Made by a program: the position numbers and the translations under genes
Assembly (NCBI GenBank): GCA_946965045.2
Contig: OX337231.1
Location: 2,232,001-2,296,000, forward strand
Source: Epithemia pelagica
Taxonomy: Eukaryota > Bacillariophyta > Bacillariophyceae > Surirellales > Surirellaceae
Direction: 5' to 3'
Length of the DNA: 64,000 nt
The notes under the pieces: generated by a model
Told to the model about the DNA's origin: nothing
Database searches by the model: none
The model's input: only the letters and a program-made list of their open reading frames with translations
Part shown: positions 54,167 through 64,000 of the stretch, piece after piece
Numbering within the stretch: the stretch's first letter is position 1
How the letters are laid out: every line of letters begins with the position of its first letter

Positions 54167-54625
54167 CTTGTATCTTACTGATGGTACACAGATCAAGATA
54201 CGATAGCCAGAGGATCAACGTTGATTTGGCACCTTTCCGGCTCTATGATGTCTGCACAATGGATTGAGATCGTGTGTCACCTCAAGTAGTGTCATCTTGT
54301 TCTCTTGTTCCTTCCAATAGCACACCGTCTGTCTGTCTTTCAGTCCGGTTTTAGCTAGAGTGTTATGTGCGTGTGTGTGGACTGTCATGAATGGGTAGCT
54401 CCGCAGCTTCCAGCTCCATAGCCACAAGTCATACTCCTCTAGGTAGCTAGTATCGGCATAGTTCTGGTTACTGCTACACGGTCTAAGGTGGCAAGGCATA
54501 AAATACACAACTTCTGTAGGTTGCTTTAGAGAATACATGAGAGTTGCGTTAATGGAAAATGTACAAAGTAGAGGAAAACAGAGCAAACTACAAGAATAAG
54601 GACACAAGGGTGAAAACGGAGAAGC
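54167..54625. other. Intergenic, nothing recognised
   Basis: About 460 bp upstream of the kinase and downstream of the next gene. A minus-strand ORF within it (54215-54607) has no recognisable feature. Confidence 0.4.
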
Positions 54626-57600
54626 CTAGTCAAGATCGCCAGCGATATCGATGTCGGTATTTTGGTCTTCCTCCAGAGGACCATCCAACTTTTTCTCCTC
54701 TTCAGTGATTGAATAAGTGCCCATAATCTCAGGATTGCCGAATTCACTGGCTGATTCACCAGCGACCGAGGCCCCGCTGCTTTTGTTGTTCTTCATACGT
54801 GCCTTTGCCATTTGAAGAATAAGAGCTCTTCTTGACGACCTTTCAGGAGCCCCAGAATTTTCCGTCCAACCACTAGAGGTTCCTGAAACTACCGAGGTCA
54901 CTTCCGAACCGGATTCCCATGTTCCACCACTCACTTCTGATTGAGGTGAGATTACTTCTTTTGCCGACTGTCCGGACTTGGGACCGTTTTCTGAAGTGTC
55001 TTGACTCCTTCTAGCCGCCAATTCCAATCGTCTTTGTCTGTTTCGCTTTAACAACTCTCTCGCACTTCGCATCGCCGAAGATGTATGTGAATACTCGCTT
55101 TGTTGGTTCCCCTGACTTACGGGTGAAATTTGGTCGTTTCCAGGATCTTCGGTTGGATCTGCAGAATAGTCGAATTTCAGTGGGGAAAGAGAATCCTCCT
55201 GAGGACTTGATGGATCGTCTGGGCCTTCAGTCGTCTCTTCTTTACTCTCAGCATAATAGCCGCCATGCTTGTCCTCTGAATACTGCAAACTTGGTTGATG
55301 AAAGTCATCAGAGTCCTCGGTTTTGTCTGGGGGGACATTGTAGTATGCTTCTTCGTCTGGTTTGTCTTGGTAGTACTGCGGTGAAGGAGCTTCTTCCTCG
55401 TGGTACTGCTGTGCATGTTGTTCGTCCTCATGATACTCAGTTCCGTGTTGATTCATGTTATCATATTGATCTTCCCCGGAATGATGCCCGTTCAAACCAT
55501 CATTCTGGAAATCCATTCCCGGTTGGTCACCGTTGGAGAAACCATTATCCACTTGGTGCATATCTGGGGATTCTTGATACTGCATTCTTTCTCTTTCGAC
55601 CGAGGGATACCGCTGTTCAGCCTGTATATTAGGTTGATCTGTTGGATACCGATGTCTGTCCGCGACAGGATATGCATGAGAGTCATGGTTGTATTCTTCT
55701 CCGGGGCGTGAAGACGCAACAGAGTTTTCTTTGGGATAGGGGGCTATCTGCTCCTGTTGTTCACCGTAACCACAACCGTTCTGGTGCTGCATCCCTTGCG
55801 AAAACTGGGGTTGCTGCCCTGCGTAGTAAGGTGTTTCCTCCACAGATTCTCCTCGTTTGCGGAGACTGGGAGGCTCGTCGTCTGGTGGGTCCATTCCAGC
55901 GGGTCTGCCCATGGGACGAGGAGGGGATTCTGCCGCTTCATCCATCGGTAACATTTGATCATCCTGCTGCGCGTAGTGGGGCTGCTGGACTGGCATACCA
56001 TCTGTCATTGGATTTTGTTGCACCGGTAAATGTTGGTATTGCATCATGCCCATCTGATGCTGTTGATATATATCATTGTTCAAATGTTGCGGCATTCCTT
56101 GCATCTGCTGTAGCATAGGTGGCTGCATTTGCATATCTTGAGTGTGCAAATGATGGCCCATCATTGGTTGTTCCATGTGATGAACCCCGCCATCCATAGA
56201 ATGCTGGGGAATATGCATGTTATGTTGCTGTACTGCGATGGCTGGAGAAGGCGGACCATTCATCATACCTGATCCATGCATTGCAATTTCGTATTCTTGA
56301 GCTCGTTGCAGTGCGGTTTCTCGGGCCTCCAAGAAGTGAGGCGGCAGTACTTTGGTCCAAGCTGTTGGCTGTAAAATGTATTGCGGTCTGACAAACAAAA
56401 TAGGCATTGTTGTTAGGATATCAAGCGACAAGGATTGCAAGAAACTAAAGAGTGATACTCACAAAGCACGGCATGGTCCAAGATGATAAAGCCGGAGATC
56501 ATCGAAATCTCTTTCTGTTAAGTCATAAACAGATTCGACTTCTTCAACTGCCATCACACTTTTCAGCCCAGGTTCTCCATCTGGTGTGGCATCCAGTTTG
56601 TAAAGCTCCGCTGGTGTCAAGGAAGGCGACAGAAAGGCAAGCATGTAGATTGGATTGCCATCAAAATCAGCCTGATAATAAACATCCTCATCAGTGTTTA
56701 TTGGCCCTCCCGAAAAGAAGCAAAATTTATCAACCAAAGTCCATTGATCGGGGTCTTCGATAAGAACCCTCGGTGCAGCATCACAAGCACTTGGAAAGTC
56801 AGTTTCAAGAAGAACAAGTGTGTCTCTGGTCAGCGGTTCGACATCAATTGGTCGAACCATACCAACAGCAGCGGCCAGCAAGAAATAATAACCTCCGGTA
56901 GGATGCAGCCGTTGCTTCGAGTCTATGAACGAAGAATGATGCGTTAGTCAAAAGAGGAAACACACAACGGAAACAAACATTCAGAACACTCACGAAAGAA
57001 CGGAATCCCATCGGGAATGGGCTTGATGGAAAAATGACAGTACTTTGAAATTCTTCTCCAGCCCGAACTTAGCAGCAACTCATCCGGAAGGCGGCTGAAT
57101 TGATTAGGATACGTTTGTTCCACGCGGCGAAGATCTTCATCACAAATGGTGGGGCATCCTTTGAGTTTCATAGCTTGCGCCAGCATCAAGACAACATTTC
57201 CAGTCAATGTTAGACCCTCATAATGCTGCGTCGATGAACCAATCCCAGCTTTTGTGAAGTAGCAACGTTTTGCAAAACTGCTGGCAAGAGGTTTAGGGAG
57301 AGCCCCGCTACCTGTAGCCTTTCCAATGTCTTCTGTGGCAACACTGACACCTGCCGATTTTTCACTTGTCCCTCCAGCTCGACTGAAGGAATCCTCGCTC
57401 TCAAAACTTGTTGAACCTGGTTTCTTCTTCCCACCCCTCCCCCTCTGGTCCTGATGTTCGTTATCAGACTCCAAATAGGAGGCAGTGTCACCACTTACAG
57501 AGGGCTCATCACGGCGCCGTTCTCTCCCTCTGCCCCTTTTGCTGTTGTAGTCTGTTGTGGTTGTTGTTTCATCCTCGGAATACGTTCGATCATCGTCGTC

Positions 57601-57885
57601 ATCCTCAGAGCCATAGTCTTCGGAATAGAAAGAAGCCGACCTCCCTCGACGAGAAACATCACGGTCATCCATGTAAGCACCGCATACACTGTCTAGAAAA
57701 TGTGCTGCGGGGTGATCTTGTTCTTCCAATTGTTTAATTTGTGTTTGGATGTTCGCCTGGAGATTTTGGACAGACTCTCCCACAACCTGTTTGGCTCGGG
57801 AGGCAACATCATGGCGACCATCTTTGTTCCGTCTCTTCGAACTACGCTTCCGGTCTGAACTCGATGAACTTTCTGTGTTTCCCAT
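54626..57885 (-). CDS. Unknown protein with two repeated Cys/Trp modules, likely N-myristoylated
   Basis: Three exons: 57885-56994, 56922-56463, 56387-54626 (introns 71 and 75 bp), total 1,037 residues. It begins MGNTESSSSSD, a good N-myristoylation signal (Gly2, Ser6), then a Ser/Arg/Asp-rich disordered stretch. Residues about 205-297 hold an RCYF block and a unit TYPNQFSRLPDELL, then a W, then KYCHFSIKPIPDG. Residues about 298-390 hold a second unit with DFPSACDA, a W, and KFCFFSGGPINTD. From about 450 on it is Met/Gln/Pro/His-rich and Glu-rich, disordered, ending in a short Lys/Arg segment (LILQMAKARMKNN). The gene at 58832-60736 shares the module. No known domain recognised; membrane association via lipid is inferred. 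Confidence 0.75.
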
Positions 57886-58831
57886 TGTGCTCGGATTGTA
57901 GATTGTGTAACTTGATTGGTCGAGTATCACCAAGCCCTCTCCAATGAGGCAAGAATGACAAATACTAACAAAAGTATGCAATAGCAAATGTATGGGAGAA
58001 CCCTAATGCTCTGGGCCTGCCAACTTTTGTTTGGGAGTCTTTCGTTGGGCAACCGTGGAACAGGATGGAGGTGTCCACGATTTTAATCTGGACCCTACCC
58101 AACTGAGGTTTGCTCTGAACCAAGGACAACGACAAAGAGAAATTAAATACAGGACGATGAGCCCCGAATCTCTCCAACAATAGTCCTTGAAAGACAGAGA
58201 AGAGCGCTCGTCGTCTTGTTGTCTTTGCTTAGACGGGGACTGTTCGTTGGTCAGCACCGGAACATAGCCTGCCTTGGTTCGCAGGCCGGGCTTGTGTAAA
58301 ATTCATCGGGCGTGGTGCCAAAGCCCCTCCTGCTTTCCACTTGTTGAATGAGGCACGACAAAACGAGTGCGCGTCGGGGGAGCCTCACAAAAACATTTTG
58401 GTTCTTGTGAACACATAATTGAAATGCGTCCAGCGCCGCCTCATTGGATGCTAACTATTTCTGAATGCACGCGTGGGGACTAGATTTTGGGGAACGTTCT
58501 CATATTTTCGTTTGGACTTATCTCTCTTGTGCCAAAGCAAGACAGCCAAGTACGTGACCGTAATCCATGAGAATAACAATAGCAGCACTTGTCTTTTCTC
58601 AAGTATATTGGATCCAAGACTATCCGTATTGATCTTGTATTCGATGAGCCTACCTACGTATCTACGAGATGAAACAGTGACACAAGATATGTAGAAGTAA
58701 AGGGTATACAATAGGTCAATGATTAGCAGGATTTCTCCACCTATAGATCAACTGCTTCCCTGGCGCCGCTGTTCCGGTATTCCAAACAATATAGGGACTA
58801 CATGTATGAAAAGAATATATATGTGTTCTTG
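57886..58831. other. Intergenic, about 950 bp without a gene
   Basis: Promoter region of the upstream-labelled module gene and trailer of its neighbour. Short ORFs (58003-58257, 58451-58711) have no support. Confidence 0.4.
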
Positions 58832-60736
58832 CTACACCTCGGGCGCCACTCGTATCCAGGCATTTCTTCGAAAAACACGGTCATCCAATTTGCTACATTG
58901 CTGTGCATAGTGCTTTCGAAGATATCGAAATACCTTTAGGTTTGGCAGCTGAAGAATCTCTGCACTGATATCTCCATTCACAGCCTCCATCACATCATGA
59001 CTTAGTACAATCTCTTCTCCATACACTTGGTCCGCCAGTTCATCCAACACCTTGTAGTGCATCTCACCCTCCGCAATGGGTAGCCCTGAAAAGAAGCAAA
59101 ATTTAACGTAGAGACGCCATCGAGTGTGGTCTCGTACCTGCAACGGCAAGGTTTCAAATTGCTCCGGGAACAATGCGGCCATGTTCTCCAACAACTGTTC
59201 ATCCGCTTCGGGTAGAACGCGTAACAAAAGATCCCGGTCCAACCCCCAGTTTGGATCGAGATCTCCGTCAATGCTTAATGACAAATCGTCCAGGGAACTC
59301 ATTCTGGATTTACTGGCAATGGAATTTGCGCCATCGTTGGTAAGACTCGTGCTGTTTGGGATAAGCCCTCTCAGACCTCGACGATTAGGTCTCTTGTCCG
59401 CGGATCTGCTGGCCATGGACCTACTGTTCACGGATCGTGTCGCTCGAGAATTGTCTCGAAGAATGCCGCCAGGACCGGCGCTGTCCGTTCCAGAGCTTCG
59501 AGAATTGCGACGTGATGGAGTCGCATTGGCATTGTGTTGTAATATACTTTCTCGATCGGGAAGATTCAACGCAGAGGGCAAACAAAAGACAACAAGGGTT
59601 CTGAGCCCTTGTTGGACAGCCCCAGCGTAAAACGGAGCACCTCCTAAGATCAGTTTGCCAGAGAAGTAACATCTTCGGTTGCCCCCACGCCCCGACTGGC
59701 GATGATTCTTCCCGACAGCGTAGTAAGCCATCCTTCTGTTATCTGGGATATTGGCCAACGACTCACCACCTCCGTACGATGATCGCATGGTGAGTTCTGA
59801 TATGCTCCGTTCAAGTTCATACTTATCCTCCGCCCGAACCTCCAAGAGTTCGAGAGGAGCCTTTTTGACTGGTTTTTGTCGCGATGACGATGAAGGAGAC
59901 GGTTCAATAACCTTAACTTCATTCCCACTATTGACTTCAATATTTTCATGAGCGGCGGTTCCAACTGTAGCTGGCGAACACCGTCTTGTTCCCGGAGTTT
60001 GGGATGAGAAGATATTTTTGCGATCTCTTACACCGCCACGGACAGTTCCAGCCATTCCATTTCGACCAAGGCCATTTCGTTGCTTGTCACCGCTAACAAA
60101 ACTACTCTTGCTGTCTTGATTTGGATGTGCCAGACTGCTGGTGGTCGCTGTACCCAGTGGTGACCGTCTCATTGCGCCTGTATCTCCGCCTGGGAATCCC
60201 GAATTATACCTGGACTCCGGGAAAGCATCTATTTGGTCCGATGGCTGGGTTGCATCAGGGTACTGGCAAGACGAGCTTGTACAAGCATCGTCAAAAAATG
60301 AAGCAAATCTCTTTTGGATCATTTGTTTTCCTTCCTCAAGTGTTTGCAACGACGGTGGGGAAAAGTGACCCGAGTACTTCTGCCACATGTCCTGGAAGGG
60401 CGAGTACGAGCGCGGTGCCAGGACACATTCCGATCCAGCGTCTCCCTGATTTGGGTTGGTGTTTGTGGAACCATCTCTCGAACTCCCATCCTTTGGTGTG
60501 GAGTAGTGATAGTTATAGTCCCTCGAAGTTGTCATCATCTTCTTTTGAGGTGTCGAAACAGCCATTCCGCCATTTGGGACCTCTTCTTCATGATCCTCCA
60601 AGACGAACGATCGTTCCTGTGGATTGGCCATGCCGCTGTAATTTGGTGAATCGAAGCCTCTTCTCCTTCCAGCCCTCTCCGGACCTGTATTAGAATTGGA
60701 TCCACAAGCATCTGAAAAGGATGAAACGGCCGCCAT
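58832..60736 (-). CDS. Unknown protein sharing the Cys/Trp module
   Basis: 634 residues in one exon from ATG 60736 (MAAVSSFSDACGSNSN). About 350 N-terminal residues are disordered. At about 351 is RRCYFSGKLILGG, then YAGAVQQGLRTLVVFCLPSA, matching the RCYF block of the neighbouring gene product (RCYFTKAGIGSSTQHYEG). A Ser/Arg-rich insert (about 400-480) follows, then LFPEQFETLPLQVRDHTRW, then KFCFFSGLPIAEG (about 520-555), the same unit found twice in the neighbour. The C-terminus is a helical KHYAQQCSKLDDRVFRRN. No lipid signal or membrane span. Function unknown. Same strand and about 950 bp from its partial paralogue, so a duplication with heavy divergence is likely. Confidence 0.75.
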   Translation of the reverse strand: MAAVSSFSDACGSNSNTGPERAGRRRGFDSPNYSGMANPQERSFVLEDHEEEVPNGGMAVSTPQKKMMTTSRDYNYHYSTPKDGSSRDGSTNTNPNQGDAGSECVLAPRSYSPFQDMWQKYSGHFSPPSLQTLEEGKQMIQKRFASFFDDACTSSSCQYPDATQPSDQIDAFPESRYNSGFPGGDTGAMRRSPLGTATTSSLAHPNQDSKSSFVSGDKQRNGLGRNGMAGTVRGGVRDRKNIFSSQTPGTRRCSPATVGTAAHENIEVNSGNEVKVIEPSPSSSSRQKPVKKAPLELLEVRAEDKYELERSISELTMRSSYGGGESLANIPDNRRMAYYAVGKNHRQSGRGGNRRCYFSGKLILGGAPFYAGAVQQGLRTLVVFCLPSALNLPDRESILQHNANATPSRRNSRSSGTDSAGPGGILRDNSRATRSVNSRSMASRSADKRPNRRGLRGLIPNSTSLTNDGANSIASKSRMSSLDDLSLSIDGDLDPNWGLDRDLLLRVLPEADEQLLENMAALFPEQFETLPLQVRDHTRWRLYVKFCFFSGLPIAEGEMHYKVLDELADQVYGEEIVLSHDVMEAVNGDISAEILQLPNLKVFRYLRKHYAQQCSKLDDRVFRRNAWIRVAPEV

Positions 60737-63373
60737 AATGGCCTTGGATGGAGACCAGCCTTGAGATGTCACTTTGGCAAGTCAACTACGAAATACAAGA
60801 CCAATTTTGGGCGACCAATCGCCTAACTGCAATCAACACCTCCAACAATGAGACGCCTTCGTTGTTTTCCAAAAGAGAACTTGTTATCTAGCGCAGTAGC
60901 TCTAGAACACCACGCTTGAAACAAGATGAGCGGTCTAAGCTGAAAGACTGGCAAGACCCAGAATGGAACTGCAATTTTCTCACACGCTCCTGCAACTTTT
61001 TAGTGCAATGAGCTCCAACCAAATTTCCAAGGCATGAGCAAAGAGAGGCGGCTTCGTTCCTGACACACTGCCGCTGTTTTCAACTCAAGAATGGAGGCGA
61101 AGAAGGATCGATATGCGGTAGTTGGATGGTAGTGTGAGGTGGAGGGAGATGAGTTCTGTCAATTGTCAAGTGGTGTTGTGCTGCTTTGCGCGTCCTCTCT
61201 CACAAAAGCGGAGAGGTGGAGCCGGAATGGTGAGCTGGGACGATGCGAAAAATCATAATGTGGCAGCTAATGTCTCCGGCTTGGCCTCGGAAACGCATGC
61301 CATTCCACGGGGCAATACAAAGAGATGGACGGAGAATGCCAAAAATTCGATACTTAAGAAGTCTCGGAAGCTTTCTCACGGGCAGGCGCTCTATGTCCAA
61401 GTATGCCGTCCTGATAGGACATGTTGCATGTTGCACATAGACCTGTTTTTGTTGACTACGGACTCATGCCCGACAATTCCGTTGTGCGCTCCACTTTTTT
61501 CTTGGGCCCAATCCGACGCAACTTATGCCCCTTGGATGAGGAATTGAGATTCTGTGTGTGAGAGCGTGCGCAGTGCGCAAACTCCATCCGCCCGCCCGCG
61601 GGACAATTTTGGTGCCCCACCCAGCAGGGGGGGACAATCGATGCGATCCAACATCGGCAAATCGGCAACCAGCTAAGGTAGCCTGCTCACTGGAGACTGA
61701 AGGAGATGAAAAGATGAACGCGAGATGGTATCCCTGGTTGCGTTTGTCTCATCTGCCCATTTTCTCAAACCCATTTCCTAAGGATATCTTTGGTGGTAGG
61801 TTGCTCAACTTGTAGAGAATGCGTGAGAGCGCGCCAAAGCCAACGACCGATCGGAGAAAAGTCAGTAGACTTGTGGTTTATTTTAGATCCAGATCGGAGC
61901 TCCAGCTGCAGACTACAGAAACAGCATACGGTCCCAAATTAAAACAGGGATGTTGGATGTCGAAAAGCATGACTTTGAGCAAGTGTTTCTTCGAAAGAAA
62001 TCGAGGTTGAGAGTTGAGATAAGTAATAACTACCGATGCGCTTCCTTTGAGCAGTCGCAAGTCGCAACTCGCGACATGATTCATCACCAAGATCAAAGCA
62101 TTCCAAGCTTGACAGAGAAGTCTTCGGTGAGAGACAAGGACAAGGATGACCTTCTGATCTACTCATGCCATTATCGTTCTTCTCCTCTAGTAGTCCTAGC
62201 TGTGGATAGGCTATTGACGTTGAGTCAAGAGTTTTGCTGTCTCGTATTTGCCGCAACATCGACTCCTTTCCCACCTTGCACGACTTGATGGATACATGCG
62301 TTCAACCAAGACTTCTATGTCCAGGATTGTCAGCGGTTGAGACTTTTCATAAATCCTTTGGCGAAGAGACATTGCCCTGGGCGTTGAACGGTCGATCTGG
62401 TGATCGCCTCAATCCCCCAACAACCCCAGTTGCTGTTCATTTTCAGATTTGCAAATTTCCTATTCAAATGGTCAAAGTCGTGACAAGATTTTCAGGTAGC
62501 AGCAAGAGGTGCACGCGCCAGGAGTTGTAGGAAGGACATTTTTACCCGGAACCCAACAGTCGAATAATTACGACTCTTGGATAACCTAAATTGGTGTCTT
62601 TCCTAAACAGAGCTCGCTCGCGCGCCTTGTAATTAGGCTTGGTCAGTTGAGTTGTGTCTTGCATAGTTTCAAACGACCTGAATTTTGATCCCAATGCTCA
62701 CAAAATAAGAGTACTAAAATTCGTATAGTGATTCTCATGCGACCATGTTTTAAGACTTGTCTCCCAGCGCGCCGCGAAATATTCTTCCACAGCTCGGATG
62801 GTTCAGACCCGTGTATCTGACGGACTAGAAAAATGAATGCTCTCACGAACCTACATTTCGCGCGAGCGGAGGGGCGCGCTCTACGGGGACAGTGAGTCTT
62901 TTAGTATCGGTCGTTACCCAACTCTTGCTCGCGCAAAAAACATAGGGTCATCCACGTGAAAAATGCAAAACTCCAACCAAGCCATGCCAGGCATGCTCGA
63001 TTGGTTGCCAAGGTAAAAGACCCCGCGCGGAAACATCGCATTTACAAAGACTTGCCACCCTTTGAACTGTGCGATTCCCGTCAAAAATAATCGAACGACC
63101 TGAGTTAGAGTCAAGGATTCATTTCTATTGTGTTTGCTTCTTGTTTCAAACGGACAGAACGGCGGCTGTTCGAGAATAAGCGTCGAAGAAGCGTCACATC
63201 AAATCGTCGATCAGTGGAAAGCTGCTTTTTTTGGTTTTCGTGGAACTCGTCGCTGCCTTTATTGGGCTTGGAGCTTGTTTCCTGAGATTGTCGCTGCGAT
63301 TGCCAATTCGCACCGGCGAAACTAGAATCGTATCCATTTCTCCAAACTACTCAGCTCTGATTTTTTGTGAACC
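60737..63373. other. Intergenic, about 2.6 kb without a confident gene
   Basis: Several ORFs of 60-140 codons on both strands (for example 61122-61547 and 62234-62530 plus) lack motifs, clear splice partners or good start context. I see no transposase or reverse-transcriptase motif, RNA gene or terminal repeat. It is a divergent region, so both flanking promoters should be here. Confidence 0.4.
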
Positions 63374-64000
63374 ATGAAGCGGTCACATAGCATTGTGTAT
63401 CTCGGAATCGGCTGTCTTGGTGCGCTCGCCTTCACTCAGTCAACGTCAGTCTCACCGGGTTTAATCAATCCCCGCGAATGCTGGGACGTGATGATAAAGG
63501 CTGACACCCCACCCGACGGCAACGGCGACTTTTGCTTGAACGAAGAGGAATTTTTCAGTTTCACGAAAGACTACGATCCTTGGAATACTTATCAAAATGT
63601 ACTCACTGTCAGTGACGCCCCTCAGGCTTGGAAGACCGCTTGGGCAGACCTGATAACCGTTTGCACGCAAGACGTGAACTTGAGAACCTGTGGAGCTGAA
63701 AATGTTGATGCCGAAGGTAATGGATGTATCCCGGTTCGTACGGAGAGACCTCCGGTTGAGATCTCCAATCCTACAGAGTTACATGTGTTTTATGTGTGCT
63801 ACATAACGAGAGAAACCCTGCTCTTCTCGTTAAATTCGGCTGCACCAACACACGCGCCTACGGTCTCAAGTCCACCTTCTACTAATCCTTCATCCTCACC
63901 ATCGGATGAACCAACGGCCTCACCATCTCAATCACCAACAGTCTCAACGGCGCCATCCTTGGCACCGTCTACTTCTCCATCTTCGGTGCCGTCTTCAGTA
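63374..64000 (+). CDS. Secreted Ser/Pro/Thr-rich protein, cut by the window edge
   Basis: 209 codons are open from ATG 63374 (aaccATGaag) to the right edge. The first 21 residues are a signal peptide (SIVYLGIGCLGALAFTQS). A Cys-containing domain of about 130 residues follows (Cys near ECWDV, DFCLNE, TVCTQD, RTCGAE, NGCIP, YVCYI), suggesting disulphides. From about residue 155 it is a Ser/Pro/Thr-rich stalk with SxPSxxP-type repeats, likely O-glycosylated, as in many diatom cell-surface proteins. The C-terminal domain is outside the window, so the type of protein cannot be told. Confidence 0.7.
   Translation, partial: MKRSHSIVYLGIGCLGALAFTQSTSVSPGLINPRECWDVMIKADTPPDGNGDFCLNEEEFFSFTKDYDPWNTYQNVLTVSDAPQAWKTAWADLITVCTQDVNLRTCGAENVDAEGNGCIPVRTERPPVEISNPTELHVFYVCYITRETLLFSLNSAAPTHAPTVSSPPSTNPSSSPSDEPTASPSQSPTVSTAPSLAPSTSPSSVPSSV

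Overview
The window reads as nuclear DNA of a photosynthetic stramenopile, most likely a diatom (inference; species not identified). Supporting signs: short GT-AG introns (about 70-280 bp), roughly one gene per 3 kb on both strands, a membrane class III nucleotide cyclase with a phosphodiesterase half, signal peptides ending in an F-type (ASAFAP-like) cleavage context, and a Ser/Pro/Thr-rich secreted protein at the right edge.

Layout. 1-1.7 kb: start of a leftward retroelement-like ORF with a tRNA-Met-like primer site, then a truncated coiled-coil exon. 2-3.3 kb: PDZ-like/coiled-coil protein. 3.6-8 kb: two tandem paralogous minus-strand genes of unknown function. 8.5-14.2 kb: a complete, very young Ty3/gypsy LTR retrotransposon (204-bp LTRs differing at one base, ATTGG target duplication). 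14.6-18.6 kb: nucleotide cyclase whose phosphodiesterase half has decayed behind a stop. 18.7-19.9 kb: NASP-like histone chaperone. 20.5-26.2 kb: very large secreted G8/beta-helix/carbohydrate-binding protein. 26.6-31 kb: a zinc-less alcohol dehydrogenase/quinone oxidoreductase with an in-frame TGA, an ABHD14-like hydrolase, and a mitochondrial-carrier-family protein. 32-33.8 kb: charged hypothetical protein. 34-38.1 kb: repeats, a frameshifted GMC oxidoreductase and a Harbinger-like MITE. 38.5-46 kb: plastid-type cNMP-binding-fold protein, CK1-like kinase, cytochrome P450. 46.3-50.5 kb: VAC14. 51-51.3 kb: LYR-motif protein. 51.7-54.2 kb: SnRK1/AMPK alpha with a 72-nt first exon. 54.6-60.7 kb: two neighbouring genes sharing an unrecognised Cys/Trp-rich module. 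60.7-63.4 kb: no confident gene. 63.4 kb to the edge: start of a secreted protein.

Functional links: VAC14 (PI(3,5)P2 synthesis), SnRK1/AMPK alpha, the cyclase and the CK1-like kinase are signalling genes, but nothing shows they work as one system. The best candidate for something undescribed is the pair at 54.6-60.7 kb: large, mostly disordered proteins built around a repeated module (FP..F..LP, W, then K-F/Y-C-F/H-F-S..PI), one with a likely N-myristoylation signal. Three single-copy genes (cyclase, dehydrogenase, GMC oxidoreductase) and the retroelement gag carry single-site reading-frame lesions, which may be real decay, allelic variation or assembly error.
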